From positions 3,451,193 through 3,515,192 of the forward strand of contig JAJEKV010000102.1 of the NCBI GenBank assembly GCA_021234155.1: a DNA stretch of 64,000 nt. The letters are read 5' to 3'. The stretch comes from Isoetes taiwanensis (lineage: Eukaryota > Streptophyta > Lycopodiopsida > Isoetales > Isoetaceae). A program made the translations under genes and the position numbers. Below are positions 1 to 11,622 of this stretch, one piece after another. The notes under the pieces are model-generated. The model saw nothing but the letters and a program-made list of their open reading frames with translations, ran no database searches and was not told where the DNA came from. Numbering within the stretch: position 1 is the stretch's first letter; every line of letters starts with the position of its first letter.

Positions 1-660
1 GGTTGATATGGGCCTTTTTTTCCTTTTTGTTAGCTAGTTTATTATATTCCATCTTCACCATTCTATTGTTACTATAAGATCTCTCCATGTTGTTAGAAAC
101 ATCCACTTTTATATGAAGTTGTTGCTTAAGTCCTTCGTAGTCTAGTCTAGTTAGAGTAGTTGTTGGGGATTTCTAGTATCCAACAGTATTGTTCAAGTTT
201 AGTTTTAGGAATTTTTAGTCCACGTCTTTGCAAATTTTCATTTAATATATGATTTTTGACATCCATCGGGGGTTAAAATTTGGATGCCACTTGAATACTT
301 GATTGACTTCCAGCTTTTGGCTACACGAAGAGAGGGTCAAACATCAAAGAAGATTGTGGAACATGCACATGGATGAGCATGTAGATTAATTGGTTGACTT
401 ATACAATTGTTTTAGAATCTTATGAAAATAGAATGTCAATAGTTTTTTTAATAATCTAAAACAATAATAACATTCCTTGTGATGCAAACATGTGCCCTAA
501 ACATTTAACTAGCAAATGATTTAGAGACCTTGCCTCTGCAACAGTTCCGTGAACTTACGCAATTTGATATTCGGAAAGGAACATACAACACATCTTATAC
601 CATTTTATCAACATTCTAAATTATCATGTTTGAATAAATGACCCTTCTACAACAGTTCTG
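1..660. other. anonymous AT-rich DNA
   Basis: I see no coding region, RNA gene or repeat that I can support in this stretch. It precedes a possible gene end on the minus strand and may include that gene's 3' untranslated sequence. Confidence 0.5.
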
Positions 661-665
661 GCAAT

Positions 666-785
666 CTACATATCTTGATACTCTGTGCATTCATCAGAAT
701 CTAAAGCAGATGGGTTGGCTCCATACCTTAAGAGCAGCCTGACAATCTCCTCACGGCCCCCATATGATGCTCTGTGAAGATTAAA
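666..785 (-). CDS. terminal exon of an ankyrin-repeat protein (partial)
   Basis: Reading on the minus strand gives LHRASYGGREEIVRLLLRYG followed by ANP, a near-textbook ankyrin repeat (LHRA...G...IV.LLL..GA.P), then about 14 residues and a TAG stop at 666-668. A T-rich tract and CACAG lie at the 5' edge, so this may be a spliced last exon starting near 771, or the reading may run a few codons further up. A second short in-frame stretch at about 957-1000 (HIAKEDGDAGLTKDF then stop) could be another ankyrin-gene piece, but I could not join it. No other repeats of the family are visible, so this is either the end of a gene with long introns or a fragment. Ankyrin repeats mediate protein-protein contacts; no more specific function can be given. 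Confidence 0.5.
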   Translation of the reverse strand, partial: FNLHRASYGGREEIVRLLLRYGANPSALDSDECTEYQDM

Positions 786-1162
786 AAAAAAAGTTCACAA
801 GCTCTTAGACTGAAATACCTCAGACTTTGCCGCCTTGCTCACTGCATATTGCAAAACCTTTTATCTTGTTCTCATTCTGCTCTATCGCTGGCTATCCACA
901 GCAGAGATAGTTGCACTATTATATTAAAAGTCCTTTGTAAGTCCGGCATCTCCATCTTCCTTTGCAATGTGGTACCACGACCACCTCATAATGGAGCCTC
1001 ATAATTTGTACTGTAAATAACCTTATTAGCAGAAGAATGGCTGAACATAATCTCTATGTTAACATTTTTCTCAGCATTTCTGTCAGATGCTTACCTCGAT
1101 TCTCAAAATCCTTCAGTCAACTAGACTGTGCACTATCCCATCCTGCCACCATATCCATCGAT

Positions 1163-1261
1163 TTCCAAAGGCATAAAAAATAAGTACATGTCTTCATTCT
1201 CAGATCTGCCTATATGCATAAAAAATAAGTGCATGCTTTAATTCTCAGACCTGCCTATATG
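1163..1261. repeat. two tandem ~45-bp units ending in CCTATATG
   Basis: Two imperfect direct repeats read CATAAAAAATAAGT...TTCTCAGA-CTGCCTATATG. The second copy ends exactly at the hAT insertion point, so its last 8 bases serve as the left target-site duplicate. Confidence 0.6.
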
Positions 1262-1931
1262 CATGGTTGGCAGTTAGCAGTTAGTAGTTAGCTAACGGCT
1301 AACGTGAAAATCACGTATAACGGGTTATCAACGCAGGTGATAACGTGTTATTTTTTGGCCATAAAAAAACATTCAATTTTTAACAATTTAAGACTTGATT
1401 TTGACTAATTCAAGCACGTTGAATTCAAATATGCAATCAGAATTCTCAAAATCCTACTCTAACCTACTAAAATTTCACCTTAGCACCCAAACCTGTGTTG
1501 CGCGAATTCGTTCTACGTCTTGAATGTCCATAGTTTATCCTGCAATGGAAGTACACACCTACCAACAATTTCACTTCTACGAGCAGCAAAAAAGTATCAT
1601 AAAGATATAGTAAAGAGACTAAATAGTTATTACTATTAATCCAAGAAAATTACACTGTCTTTGAGATCTTAGATTGCCACATTGAGTACGAAATAATAAA
1701 CAAAACCTTGCTATGACATAAAGAAAGAGATGGTTCTCCATAATAGCATAAAGTTAGAGATGTTTGTTCCCATAAACGTGAAACTGTATGTTCCTGCAAG
1801 ATAGAATAGAAATCTAAAATGAGAGAGCTCGCATTACAAATTTTGATTCTAAAGTGACAAATCTAAATTTTGAGTTCTAAAATCTATTGAAATCTCAAAT
1901 CTAAAATTCTAAATGCTTACCTTTCAACTCT

Positions 1932-4439
1932 TCAAGTTAGATCTCTAATGCTTCGTGTTCTCCTTCGCACCGGATTTGGCGAATCCTCATCCACATTTTC
2001 ATTAACATTATCTTCGATTGGAGATTCATATTCCGGATCATCATGAACAGAATATTGATCATCATCATGAACAGGATAATCTACCTCTTCAACATACGTA
2101 TTATCTTCTTCACTATCCTCTCCATCAGACAAAGGATCCATTTCCAATAAGAGAGCAGGCTGAATTGGCGTGGCACTTTGCAATACATAATTCACCCTCT
2201 CTTCCACAACTAGTAGCCTCTCTTCATTTTTTTCAAGGTCAATTTTATCATAATTTCCTTCAAGCATTTCACCTGCACTCTTCTCCAAATTCTCAAGCAA
2301 GCGAAGGTTAGTATGAATGAAAACTAGTTTCTCAGCATTAGAGGAAAGAAGTCTATTCCTTTTCTTAGTGACAATGCCCGCATACGAACTCCAATTGCGC
2401 TCGCATGGGCTGCTGCTTGTTCCTTGCCCCAAAACTTTCATTGCTAGATCCCTTAACTCGGGAAGAGAACCTCCAAAACTCTGCCACCATTGCAATGGTG
2501 CTAGCATTTGTTCTCGTAGCTTTGATGCGGGCAAATTATGTAGCCCTCCAATGCCCACTGGGTTTCTAAATGCTCGTAATTGCGCATTTAGCTTGGTTTG
2601 GAGTTGAAGGTCATCACTAGTGTACCTAGTAACACATTACACGTAATCAATAATTCCACATATTCAATAACATACGATTACATGAATTTTACAAAGATAA
2701 ACCTAACTATTTGAAAATGTAAACTCACATACCTTGGTAAGAAATCCCACCAATCTTTCGTCAAATCTTCATCATATAGAGCTCCTGCGTGTTCAGGGCC
2801 TTCTCTAAGTTCACTAGATATCCTATTCCATGCAATGGACTATGCATCATTTCCCATCTTGCTTCCAATCCGTCATGTGGTAATTTGATGCAATTAATGA
2901 TGGCCTGAATCTTTGAAGCATCCACTTTACCTTTCATTCCATCAAGAACCTCAACCAAGTGGTCCATGCACTCATATACTAACCCCATAGTACTTCCCTC
3001 TCTATCCACTAATCTCAGGACTTTCAATAAAGGAGTGAGGATATAAACTATTTCTTTGGCTCCTTTAAAAAATTCAATACTTCGAATCAAGCCATAAACT
3101 TCTTGACCTGCAGGTTTCCTTGAGTGCTTCCAAGCACTCCACTCATCACTCATTATCATCTTCACCAATGCTTTTTCAACTTCTTCACTGCATAATTGCT
3201 CCATGACAATGAACATGTATGCAAATCTAGTAGCAGCGGGTTTCAATAGTTTTCTCTTGCAAAATTTAAACCATAATGAGATACCTGACTCCTTACTCAT
3301 AAGAAATGTGACAATCTTCTCTGCTCCTCTCACTATGGGAAGCACCCAATCCAATTTGCCTATGTCTTCAAAGAGGAGATCCAAGGTATGACATGCACAA
3401 TGTGTAAAAAAGATAGAAGGGTAATCCCTTACAAGCATTTCTCCCGCTTTTACACAATTCGATCCATTATCTGTAATCACTTGCACAACGTTTTCAAAGC
3501 CAACAGAATCAACAACTTTTTTCAATTCATCATAGAGAAATTTTGCATCCTTTTTTTTACCACTTGCATCAACAAATTTTAGGAACATCGAGTCAAAGCA
3601 ATTTGAAGCTACAAAATTTATAATAGGCCTCTTTCTTACATCAGACCATCCATCGGAACAAATAGAAACCCCGTACCTCGTCCATGTCTCCCTCACGGGC
3701 TTCAATCTTTGTTCCACGGCCTTGTATTCAGCTTCTAGATGCTTACCCTTCAAATCACCATAGCTCAAGGGTTGGTATCCCACTCCGGCTTTAACAGCAG
3801 CCTTAACATAATCCTTGAAGAGCTTGCTACGGGCAACATTGTACGCAATCCCACATCCATAAAACAACCTACGCTGTGCTTCATCCGCAGCATTCCTGTA
3901 AGAATGCCTAAAAAGTTTTGCCATAGCCGATCCACCCTCAACAACATCCTCTTGTCGTCTCTTACGTGATACATTATTATCGTAGACGGATGATAAAGAA
4001 AGCCCACCTTTGCAACAAAAATACTTCAATGAGAAAATGAAACTTGAAAGAAAATCATACATCTAAATGGGACAATAGAAAGGAGAGAGAAGATGTTACC
4101 TGCAGCTTCCAAAGAAGGAGTACTACCAGAAGCTAAAGATTCTTGTCGGAGTTCTTGTATAGCGGCTCTAGCATCCTCTGGTTCAAATGAGACATCCGCA
4201 TCCTTTGCTTTCTTTAGCTCCTTCTTCTCTAGTATGCTTGCCATTTGATCATAAACATGAACAGGTGCTTTATCACACTTCGCAACACCAATCCCTTTCA
4301 TGCCAACAATGTGTGCATGAATTCTATCCGCTCCACTAGTCCATTGGTGCTTACAATACTTGCAACAAACTCGGGCTTGCCCAGAAGTAGCTGCTTCTTT
4401 AACAATTAGGACATGATCCCACTCTGGTCCCTTACCCAT
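1932..4439 (-). pseudogene. hAT transposase, BED finger + DUF659 + hAT C-terminal dimerisation domain, one frameshift
   Basis: This is the cut-and-paste transposase of the surrounding hAT element. Three exons fit: 4439-4100 (ATG, then a BED-type zinc finger with CCKYCKHQW and a later His-rich helix), 4007-2733 (DUF659 core: ICSDGWSD, VITDNGSNCVKAGE, HCACHTLDLL) and 2625-1932 (hAT dimerisation region with SSPCERNWSSY, then an acidic tail and RRRTRS). Junctions are GT-AG and in phase (EAAG|GLSL; FLPR|YTSDD). The summed exon length is 2309 nt, two more than a multiple of three. The excess lies near 2775, where CTCTATATGATGAA reads as an extra AT compared with the expected LYDEDLTKDWWDFLP. Without the extra AT the product would be 768 residues. 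The disruption could be genuine or a sequence error. Confidence 0.88.
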
Positions 4440-5194
4440 CCTAAAAGAGTCACATAATAAATATAAATGCGAAAAGAAAATTAAAAGACTCAAGTAATAA
4501 GTATAAATATATAGAAATAAACAACACATTACATTAAGGTGCAAAGATGCAAAGGTGCAAAGATGCAAAAACAATACAAGCATTCTCGTGTTTCCTAATA
4601 CAATTCAAGTTTTTCCTAATCCCCTTTTTTTTGTTTCATGTTTAAAAAATTAAAGGATCAATTTCTCAAGATTATGCAAACTGAACCTTTATAATTTAAA
4701 GACATTGAATTGATGAAGAGTGCACGCTTTTATCTCCTACAAATGTCCTACAAATATCTAAGGTGATCCTATTTTCCCTTACAAACCTCAAAAAACCATT
4801 ATTGGCATGAGATAATAATTGAAATGCATGGTACAAAATGAAATTGAATGCCCATGTACAAAACACTAGCATATGTTGAAATTTTATTTACAGATAAAGA
4901 TCTTACAAAATTTAACAAGATGAGCACAAAATATGCTCCAAAAACTTTCAGTAAATGATATTATACAATCCACGGAGTGGAGCATTTTTTGTTTCCCACA
5001 GAAGGGAAACTAGAATATCCAGATTCAGGCCAGATTTTCAAGATACAGCAGGCCAAATTTGTAGCATAAAACATTGCCTCTGCCTCAGTTTTCATAGCTG
5101 TGTACCAGGAATGAGGATGTATTTGGGGACGAATCCTTGGAGCTTCTTAATTTATCTCAGGGGCACTAAAATCTCAAGAAAAAAGTGGAACACC

Positions 5195-5462
5195 AGATTT
5201 TCTCTCAATGAATTGGAGCAATTGACCAGTGAGTTTAGTGAGCAGTTGGGAGCCGGGGCATTTGGAAATTGGAAGCCTGTATAAGGGACAGCTGACCAGC
5301 CGAATTTCTATTGCAGTGAAGTGCTTGAACGGTTCAACACAGCAAAGCAAAGATTTCTGTGCAGAATTGTCTATTCTTAACAGGGTTTGGCATTACAATC
5401 TAGTTCAATTGGTGGGCTTTTGTAGCAACAAAAAGAGCAGAGCCCTTGTATATGAATCAGGG
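5195..5462 (+). pseudogene. receptor-like kinase fragment captured inside the hAT element
   Basis: Translation gives RFSLNELEQLTSEFSEQLGA-GAFG, then after a frameshift near 5270 SLYKGQL...IAVKCLNG, DFCAELSILNRVWHYNLVQL and VGFCS...ALVYE. This is the N-lobe of a plant receptor-like serine/threonine kinase: glycine-rich loop, VAIK-type lysine, αC glutamate, and the hinge ALVYE. The catalytic loop and activation segment are absent. It runs opposite to the transposase and lies wholly within the transposon, so it is best explained as host sequence picked up by the element. Sequence 5463-5783 stays open but I do not recognise it. The phrase CAGGGTTTGGCATTACAA occurs twice, at 5383 and 5459. Confidence 0.75.
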
Positions 5463-6259
5463 TTTGGCATTACAAATCTAGAACAAGCAATCACTATCGT
5501 GGGCAAGGCTGTTTTTGCAAGAAAATGTAAGCTACTGTTGGTCCCGATTCTGAACAACAGGCTTATCGTGCTTGCAATTTGGGATAATGCTGCCAAGAGA
5601 AGATGCAAATCTGTTGTGAAATTGCCGGAATCATGGAATATAAGAGGATTCAGAAATATAAGGAAAAGCCCACCTGCTGGATTTGCGAGAAAGGGAGGCA
5701 AACCAAATCTGAAAACTGTGAACTTACCTGGACTAGAGCATGGAGCAGCAGCAGCGACCTTTGTACAACAGAAATCGGCGTGATTTGGAAGCTTCAAGAT
5801 TGATAATCGGCTGCACAGCGTTTGGGGCCAAGGGGAAAAAATTTTGGGAGGGAAAACTCACCGACCTTTTTTTTTTGGCAAAACTCATGGCCGTGATTTT
5901 ACGTTAGTGTTTTTACTAACGGATTGCGCGTTAGCTATTTGGGGCTAACGCGTGATCTGCCTTCCATGCCTATATGCCCTGTTTGTGAAACCAAACAGTT
6001 GTTCTTCTTTTGGCTTTTTCCTTTTTTGTGTTTCGGATTTAAGAACTCAACCCAACAATCGATGAGTTTATACACAACTTTGGGTCTATAAACCACAGAA
6101 TTGCAGAGGTCAATCTCGATCTCTGAGGTCCAAATTTTGCACAATCTGCTTTCAATCTAAGTAATAGACCTGTCTGATTAGCCTCCGGCAAAGGAGTTCG
6201 TGTGTCAGGTTCTAAAGGCACTAACAGCAGATCTATTTTTTACTCCAAGTTTAAACCAG

Positions 6260-6523
6260 GATTCCTTGCAATTTGAGCTCTGCTTCGGCTTTGCTTCATC
6301 ATTGCCTTATCAATTGGTAGCCCCTACCTTGGCCCTATTGCTTGTTTTTAGAACAGATACGTCTTATTCTCGCTATGCTGAAGCTAGAAGAACTTGGACA
6401 AATGTTATTAGCAGTGCAAAGGATCTGGCAAGACAATCCATGGCATGGATTCATGAACCTTGTGATATGGAGCCGAGGAAAGATCTTCTGGCTTACATTA
6501 TGGCATTTCTTGTTGCTCTCAAG
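6260..6523 (+). CDS. single exon of a plastid bestrophin-like chloride channel (partial)
   Basis: An 88-codon open stretch, flanked by a CAG acceptor (6258-6259) and a GTTTCT donor, contains LPYQLVAPTLALLLVFRTDT, SYSRYAEARRTWTNVI and SSAKDLARQSMAWI. This matches the bestrophin/UPF0187 family (VCCN1-type voltage-dependent chloride channels of the thylakoid membrane), including the pore-lining FRT..SY..R segment. The exon has phase-0 ends and no stop. I found no upstream or downstream bestrophin exons nearby, so it is probably an orphan exon from a broken gene, or part of a gene with very long introns. Confidence 0.7.
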
Positions 6524-6539
6524 GTTTCTCTCTGCCTAT

Positions 6540-7500
6540 ATAAGGGTCGGTTGCCTATGAGATTACATAGGTGGAAAGCCCAGCAGGGAACAAAGCCCGG
6601 ACAAAAAAAAATTTCAGGAACTCCAGATGAAGAGTCGATCATCAATGAGGGAAACCATCCATTTGAATAAAGGAAGGAAATATCCAACTAGAGGAGAAGA
6701 GAAATACCTGTCTCTTGTCTTCTGTCGCTCAATCAAAAGCGGAGCACAGCAGTCCCCGGTATAGTGCTCAATCAAAACGAAGCCAGGATTTAAAGGAAGG
6801 AAGGAAGGAAGGAAAACTTAAATTTAAACGACGGAGGTATTTGCCCTAATCGTTATGATACTTGCCTTCGAAGGCAAGAAAGAAAGAATTTGGCTGATAA
6901 CAATGAAATTGGTTGCACCACGAAGCCATTCTTGGTTCCTTGCCTTGGAAGGAAAACTTCTGTCGCTTATCTCGAGAATTTCACCAGATGAAGACACGCC
7001 ATGTTAGAAATGGAATCAAAATCACTAAAATTTGCCAAGTGTCGTTCATATAGGCAAGGAATAATAGAATCGAATCTTCCTAAAATCATTATATATGTTT
7101 AGATAATAATTAAAAAAAACAATAATAAGAAGTTCCAGGAGGATTTGATATGGATGCATAAATCACAATTCCTAAGACTATAGACCATATCTCTAAAACA
7201 ATTAAATGGATTATTATAAAAAGAAAAAAGAAAAATAAATTCAATAGAGAAAATAAGCATGTTAGCTCGATGTTTGCATTGGTTAAAATATTCTTATTAA
7301 GATGTTGAATTATTTTGGTAAAGTTTCGAGTCCCCGTATTTCATATTCCAAAACTTTAAAAGAACCTGTGTTTCATATTTGAAAATCACAGGTTCTCCCA
7401 ATCATAAACAGTCATAATAAAAAAGGAGGAATGGGCAGAGGCCCCAACATATGATCTGGGCACCTCGCTTAGGGTGCACCTCGCTTAGAATATATACAAA
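6540..7500. other. anonymous DNA
   Basis: AT-rich sequence with a short GAAG/GGAA microsatellite near 6795-6812. I see no gene, RNA or mobile element that I can support. Confidence 0.5.
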
Positions 7501-7505
7501 AGAAC

Positions 7506-8235
7506 TGAAACTTTATTAGTCACTATTCCTTCAACTGCCATCTCCTAAACCATTTGGATGGCACTTCTTCCATGTATATATTTTGCATACCTACTCCATG
7601 AGACAACGTCACGATGCAACATGATATCACTTTATTAGACACTATTCCTTCAAATGCCATCTCCTGAAATATTTGGAGGGCACTTCTTCCATATGTATAT
7701 TTTGCATACCTACAAAACATAGTAGTCCATGAGATGACATCATGATAGCAAATACTCTCTCTGCATCTTTAATACTCCTGCACCTAGAATACATGTTCAT
7801 AAGAGAATTGGCTACTTCCTCGTCGAACTCCAAGCATAATCTCCTAAAACAATGGGGCACATCCAAAGAGTAAGAAGCTAACATACATTACCTTGTCTAC
7901 TACTATCCTTGGAAGTTTCATCTCTCAAATATCTGAAGGCTTCTTAGCCATAACCAATATGCACATAAAATTCAACCACACCAAATTCTTTGTAGGAATG
8001 GAATAAAAAACTTTCTATGCAAGAAGTGCTTGTCCATGTCCGGGAAACACATCAACAATTATAATCCAAGAAAAGACGTTTCTTAAAAACATCCGATTAA
8101 CAATCTCAAAAGCATCCTTCAAGTACCATACTTATCGTACATCTCTATGATCAAGTTCTCAAGGTAAGTATGCTTAGCCCTATAAAAGAATATTGCAAGA
8201 TTGTGAACACGTTTTTCCACTAGCAGAACCTTCAT
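7506..8235 (-). pseudogene. PLS-class pentatricopeptide-repeat (PPR) pseudogene
   Basis: On the minus strand, broken frames spell recognisable PPR motifs in order. First comes NLIIEMYDKYG..LKDAFEI with VNRMFLRNVFSWIIIVD. Then comes VANSLMNMYSRCRSIKDAERV followed by a broken 'HG' segment. Last come AKYTYGRSALQIFQEMAFEG pieces. The pattern (NSL..MYS+CGSI.DA..VF; sa...M..+g) is typical of plant organelle-targeted PLS PPR proteins that edit RNA. Stops and frameshifts are frequent and no start, E or DYW domain is found, so it is a decayed fragment. The last motif is duplicated in tandem, see the repeat entry. Confidence 0.7.
7511..7750. repeat. ~120-bp tandem duplication inside the PPR pseudogene
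   Basis: TTTATTAG-CACTATTCC at 7511 recurs at 7631, and about 80 bp downstream match closely (both encode EEVPSK..RRW.LKE on the minus strand). The duplication postdates or accompanied loss of function. Confidence 0.7.
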
Positions 8236-8239
8236 GATC

Positions 8240-9920
8240 TTCATAAGAAAAACTAATTGTAAATTAGAGACGTATATAATGCCCCATGGCATCTACATTA
8301 CGAGAATTTATGCAATAGGTACCAACATAAACATCATAATTATTGCAGGTGGTAATAACCCATTCACAAACATCTTTTGCTCATGTCTGCAGACCGAGGG
8401 AAAAGACATATATGCAATGCTATTCCTTGGTGTATGAGACAGTAATGTGTATGCATTCTGCACTCAATTTTAGTTGTTGTATCACCATCATAAAGGATAT
8501 GTAAGTATCGTCTCAAAGTCAAAGATGCTAAAACTTGAAAACCTATATAATGTAGGACATATAAGAGCTTTGAAATATAGGGAATTAATTGCTATTTAAT
8601 AAGAAAAAATCAGAATTGTTATTCTTGTGATGTTCTTCAGTCTTGGAATTTATAAGTGATTGTAGTGGTTGCTCACTCAGTCTAAGAAATTTCTTTTCAG
8701 TAAGTCATTAACACCAATAACATGACCTCCTTGTCCAACATGCTTTCTAGTAAGTCAGTAACATCAATATAGCAAAATATTTGCCAAGACACATTTTTTG
8801 AACTACAAAGTAGGAAGCTATTAGCAACTATAGCTTCAGCTTATTCCTGACATGGCATCAACCTATTCCTGCCACCTTAACATTCAACTAAGTAGGCTAT
8901 ATTTTCTGCTAACAACAAATATCTATGCACAAATAATAAACATGACATCTGCTCCCACAACTTTATGCCTTAGGATTAACTATTGTCCTTTTCCTGTCCT
9001 TGATATTTATAGGAGATGTTGCACAAAACCTAAATGCTTAATTGTATTTGCTTGAAATTTAGCCTGGTTGAGATTTGTAGGACATGCACAGGCTACATAA
9101 TAATTTAAGAAACATTTAGGGCAGACAGGTAAATGGTTAGACAACAAAAGCATGTATGAATGGGCTCTGCACCACGATTCCCATTAAAGGCATACGGGGA
9201 AATAGCTAGGCAGGAAAAACAAGTACGCATGGCCTTTGCAAACCAAAAGCTACTTAATCCTTAAGAAATAAATACCAAGTTCCTTGTGCAACTCCTGAGC
9301 ACATTTATGTCTCGTAAAGTAGAAGCAAATCGAGGACAAACAAGAAAATAAGGGAGACCAAATAACAGTAAAGGCGAAACTTATCTTACCACAGGGGTTT
9401 GCCATCATACCATATGAATAACTTAGCATTCATTGATACATCTTCAGCATGATCCTTTTACTACACATGAGTTCCATCTTGAATCACTACTTGAACCGAT
9501 CTAGCTCTTTTCCATAATGCACTCGACAGTCTAAAAATAAAATCAAAATCCAATATTCATATGAAATACGCCACAACTGCAAGCATAGAATGGAAGCATG
9601 ATGGAATGTTTGATTTAGGACCTCTGAGGCATGTAAGGGAAGCATGTTGGAATATACAATGTAGGATCTGACATATGACGTTCTAGCATGTCAGATAGAA
9701 GTTTAAGCCAAGCTTGCTTCCAAGTGTCAAGTAAGACTCTGGGAACCACAAGCTATGCATGTGAATCATTGATATTATGAGGAATCAAAACATCATAGTA
9801 GATGATTCAGACAACAAAGATTTGAGGTAAACACTGAAGCACAATGTTATACAACATTAAAATTGCTACATCCGAATTTCACATTTACCAATGTAGTAAG
9901 AAACCAAAGTGCAAAGCATG
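8240..9920. other. anonymous DNA
   Basis: AT-rich sequence with no open frame that resembles a known protein and no terminal repeats that I can pair. Nothing is called here. Confidence 0.5.
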
Positions 9921-9926
9921 GCGTAC

Positions 9927-10012
9927 CTCGTATGTTTTTAAGTGCGGCTGATGTCTGTTGGTAAAGGGATAGCTGCTTTTGGGCTTCTTGATGATAATGC
10001 ATGCTGGTTATC
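9927..10012 (-). CDS. candidate internal exon, unidentified
   Basis: On the minus strand a TATACAG acceptor (10014-10013) and a GAG|GTACGC donor bracket 86 bases. They encode a glutamine-rich, helix-prone peptide (HYHQEAQKQLSLYQQTSAAL then KNIR). The surrounding intron-like DNA is AT-rich. I do not recognise the family and find no partner exon, so it may be the only visible exon of a gene with long introns, or a chance reading. Confidence 0.25.
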
Positions 10013-10019
10013 CTGTATA

Positions 10020-11130
10020 TGCAGGACAAAAATGGTAAAGTTACAAAAGCAGTTAATAGCAAATGGATATCCATTGTAGCATGGTGTTTGATTGAGATGT
10101 AGAAATAAACATCAAAAACAATGAAGGAAACAAGATTCAAGAGGTGTTGCAGAATAAAATCCCCAATATAACAAGCTCAAATTAAGATGGAAATGACTTT
10201 TTCAACTAGTTTGACCGAAAGTCAATGGTTCTTGGTGCAAATTGAGGCTATCAAAGCCAGTATGGAACAATCTTCGAAGGAAGATGGGAAAATAGGCTAG
10301 ATGGCAAGGAATCAAAATAGAATCTGCACATAGGTTTAGGGTTACCAAATCTTGTGATTCTTCCAAACTTCAAACTGTGCTGAAAAATTGTCATTGTGAT
10401 CTACTCTATTCTATTCTATCCTACTATTTCCAACCTTTTGTGAGTAGGCTGCAATTCCACTATGACTCATGATAACCGATCCTTTAAATGCATAGAGTTG
10501 TAAATGTTGTCAGGTCCTGGCAACACTTGGTTCTCTCGCAAACGAGATATGTGTTGTATTCTCTTCTTATCTTATTTTCTTCTATTAATATTTGGAGTTG
10601 TAGGATTAGGTCACATCAAGTTATTCCAATGGAGAATGCCCCGCCAACCGAGCATTAGCCACGTAGAGGCAGATTTTGATGCTTTTCACCTCCACTAGCA
10701 AGAAATGAGTCCTTGAATTATGTTCACCTAAGGGTTTCTACTATTACAAAATCTATGTGAGTGAAGAAATAGGAAAAGATGCTAGATAACTTACCTCTTC
10801 ACCAGGCAAAGTTAGGTATCTCTAAGGATTTGGGTGTTCGTTGGTCACTCTCTTGGTTACTTGGTAAGTTCGTGTGTCATTGGATGGCGATATAACACCG
10901 TAGAACTCGGGTGTTTATGCTCTACCATAACAATCTTGGGCCTCTGCCCATAATAAGGCATAATACCCCCGTTCCGGGGTGGTATCCCTCTCATAATTAA
11001 TGTATCAATATAGACCATTAGATGAAGTGGATGAAAAAATGGAATTAATCTTAACCATTATGTGGGGGACAAACACCCCTGAGAGCCCATTACCTCAGAT
11101 AAACGAGCGATCCCGTTTAAGCAAGGTTCC
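10020..11130. other. anonymous DNA
   Basis: No coding region I can support. A short stretch at 10935-10995 (GCCTCTGCCCATAAT...CCCCCGTTCCGGGG) has a GC-rich inverted repeat and might be an end of an unidentified element. Confidence 0.4.
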
Positions 11131-11139
11131 TCATCCATG

Positions 11140-11330
11140 GGTGGATTATCAGAGGTTTGGTAGGCTGTTAGCTTGGTTATCAGAGGTTTGGGAAGTGGTA
11201 GATCGATTATCAGAGGTTCGGCAGGCTTATCTCTCGGTTATCAGAGGTTCATAGATGCTCCCAACCTGGATTATCAGCATCCGAAGCTGAATCCAGGTTT
11301 GAATCATGCACGCCGCTGGATTATCATGCA
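11140..11330. repeat. degenerate tandem repeats of GGATTATCAGAGGTTTGG
   Basis: Five or more copies of a (G)GATTATCAGAGGTT-type phrase recur at roughly 30-35-bp spacing and grade into ...GGATTATCAGCATCC and GGATTATCATGC. No gene is implied. Confidence 0.6.
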
Positions 11331-11622
11331 TGCCACTACCCCTCCCAGAGTTTGCTTGCCTGTTATGCCCTATCACAGGGCAGGAATCAACGACCAGAAT
11401 TGCCTTGATCCAAAAGCCTGTCGGTTAAAAACCTTATCCACAATTGAAGCTTTTAATTATTCTTTCTACTTAAAGAAGACTCATTTCGCAGGGAGATTTT
11501 ATGGGCAATAATATCCAATTTTTTTGAACAACTCAAATAATACCTCACACGAAGACCTTCTTAGCCATGGAATTTAATTGATCTAACGGGGTTGGGCCAC
11601 AGAACATGCATCAACCCTGACC

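Larger units (their letters stand above)
1262..5968 (-). mobile_element. complete hAT-superfamily DNA transposon, 4.7 kb
   Basis: The element is bounded by an exact 8-bp target duplication CCTATATG (1254-1261 and 5969-5976), the duplication length typical of hAT elements. The left end starts CATGGTTGGCAG and the right end, reverse-complemented, starts CATGGAAGGCAG. Both ends then carry related subterminal sequence around CTAACG and TAAAATCACG or GAAAATCACG. Inside is a spliced transposase gene on the minus strand (1932-4439). The 1.5 kb upstream of it, toward the right end, contains a fragment of a receptor-like kinase in the opposite orientation. Ends and duplication are well preserved, implying a fairly recent insertion, but the transposase frame has one 2-base disruption. 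Confidence 0.9.
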
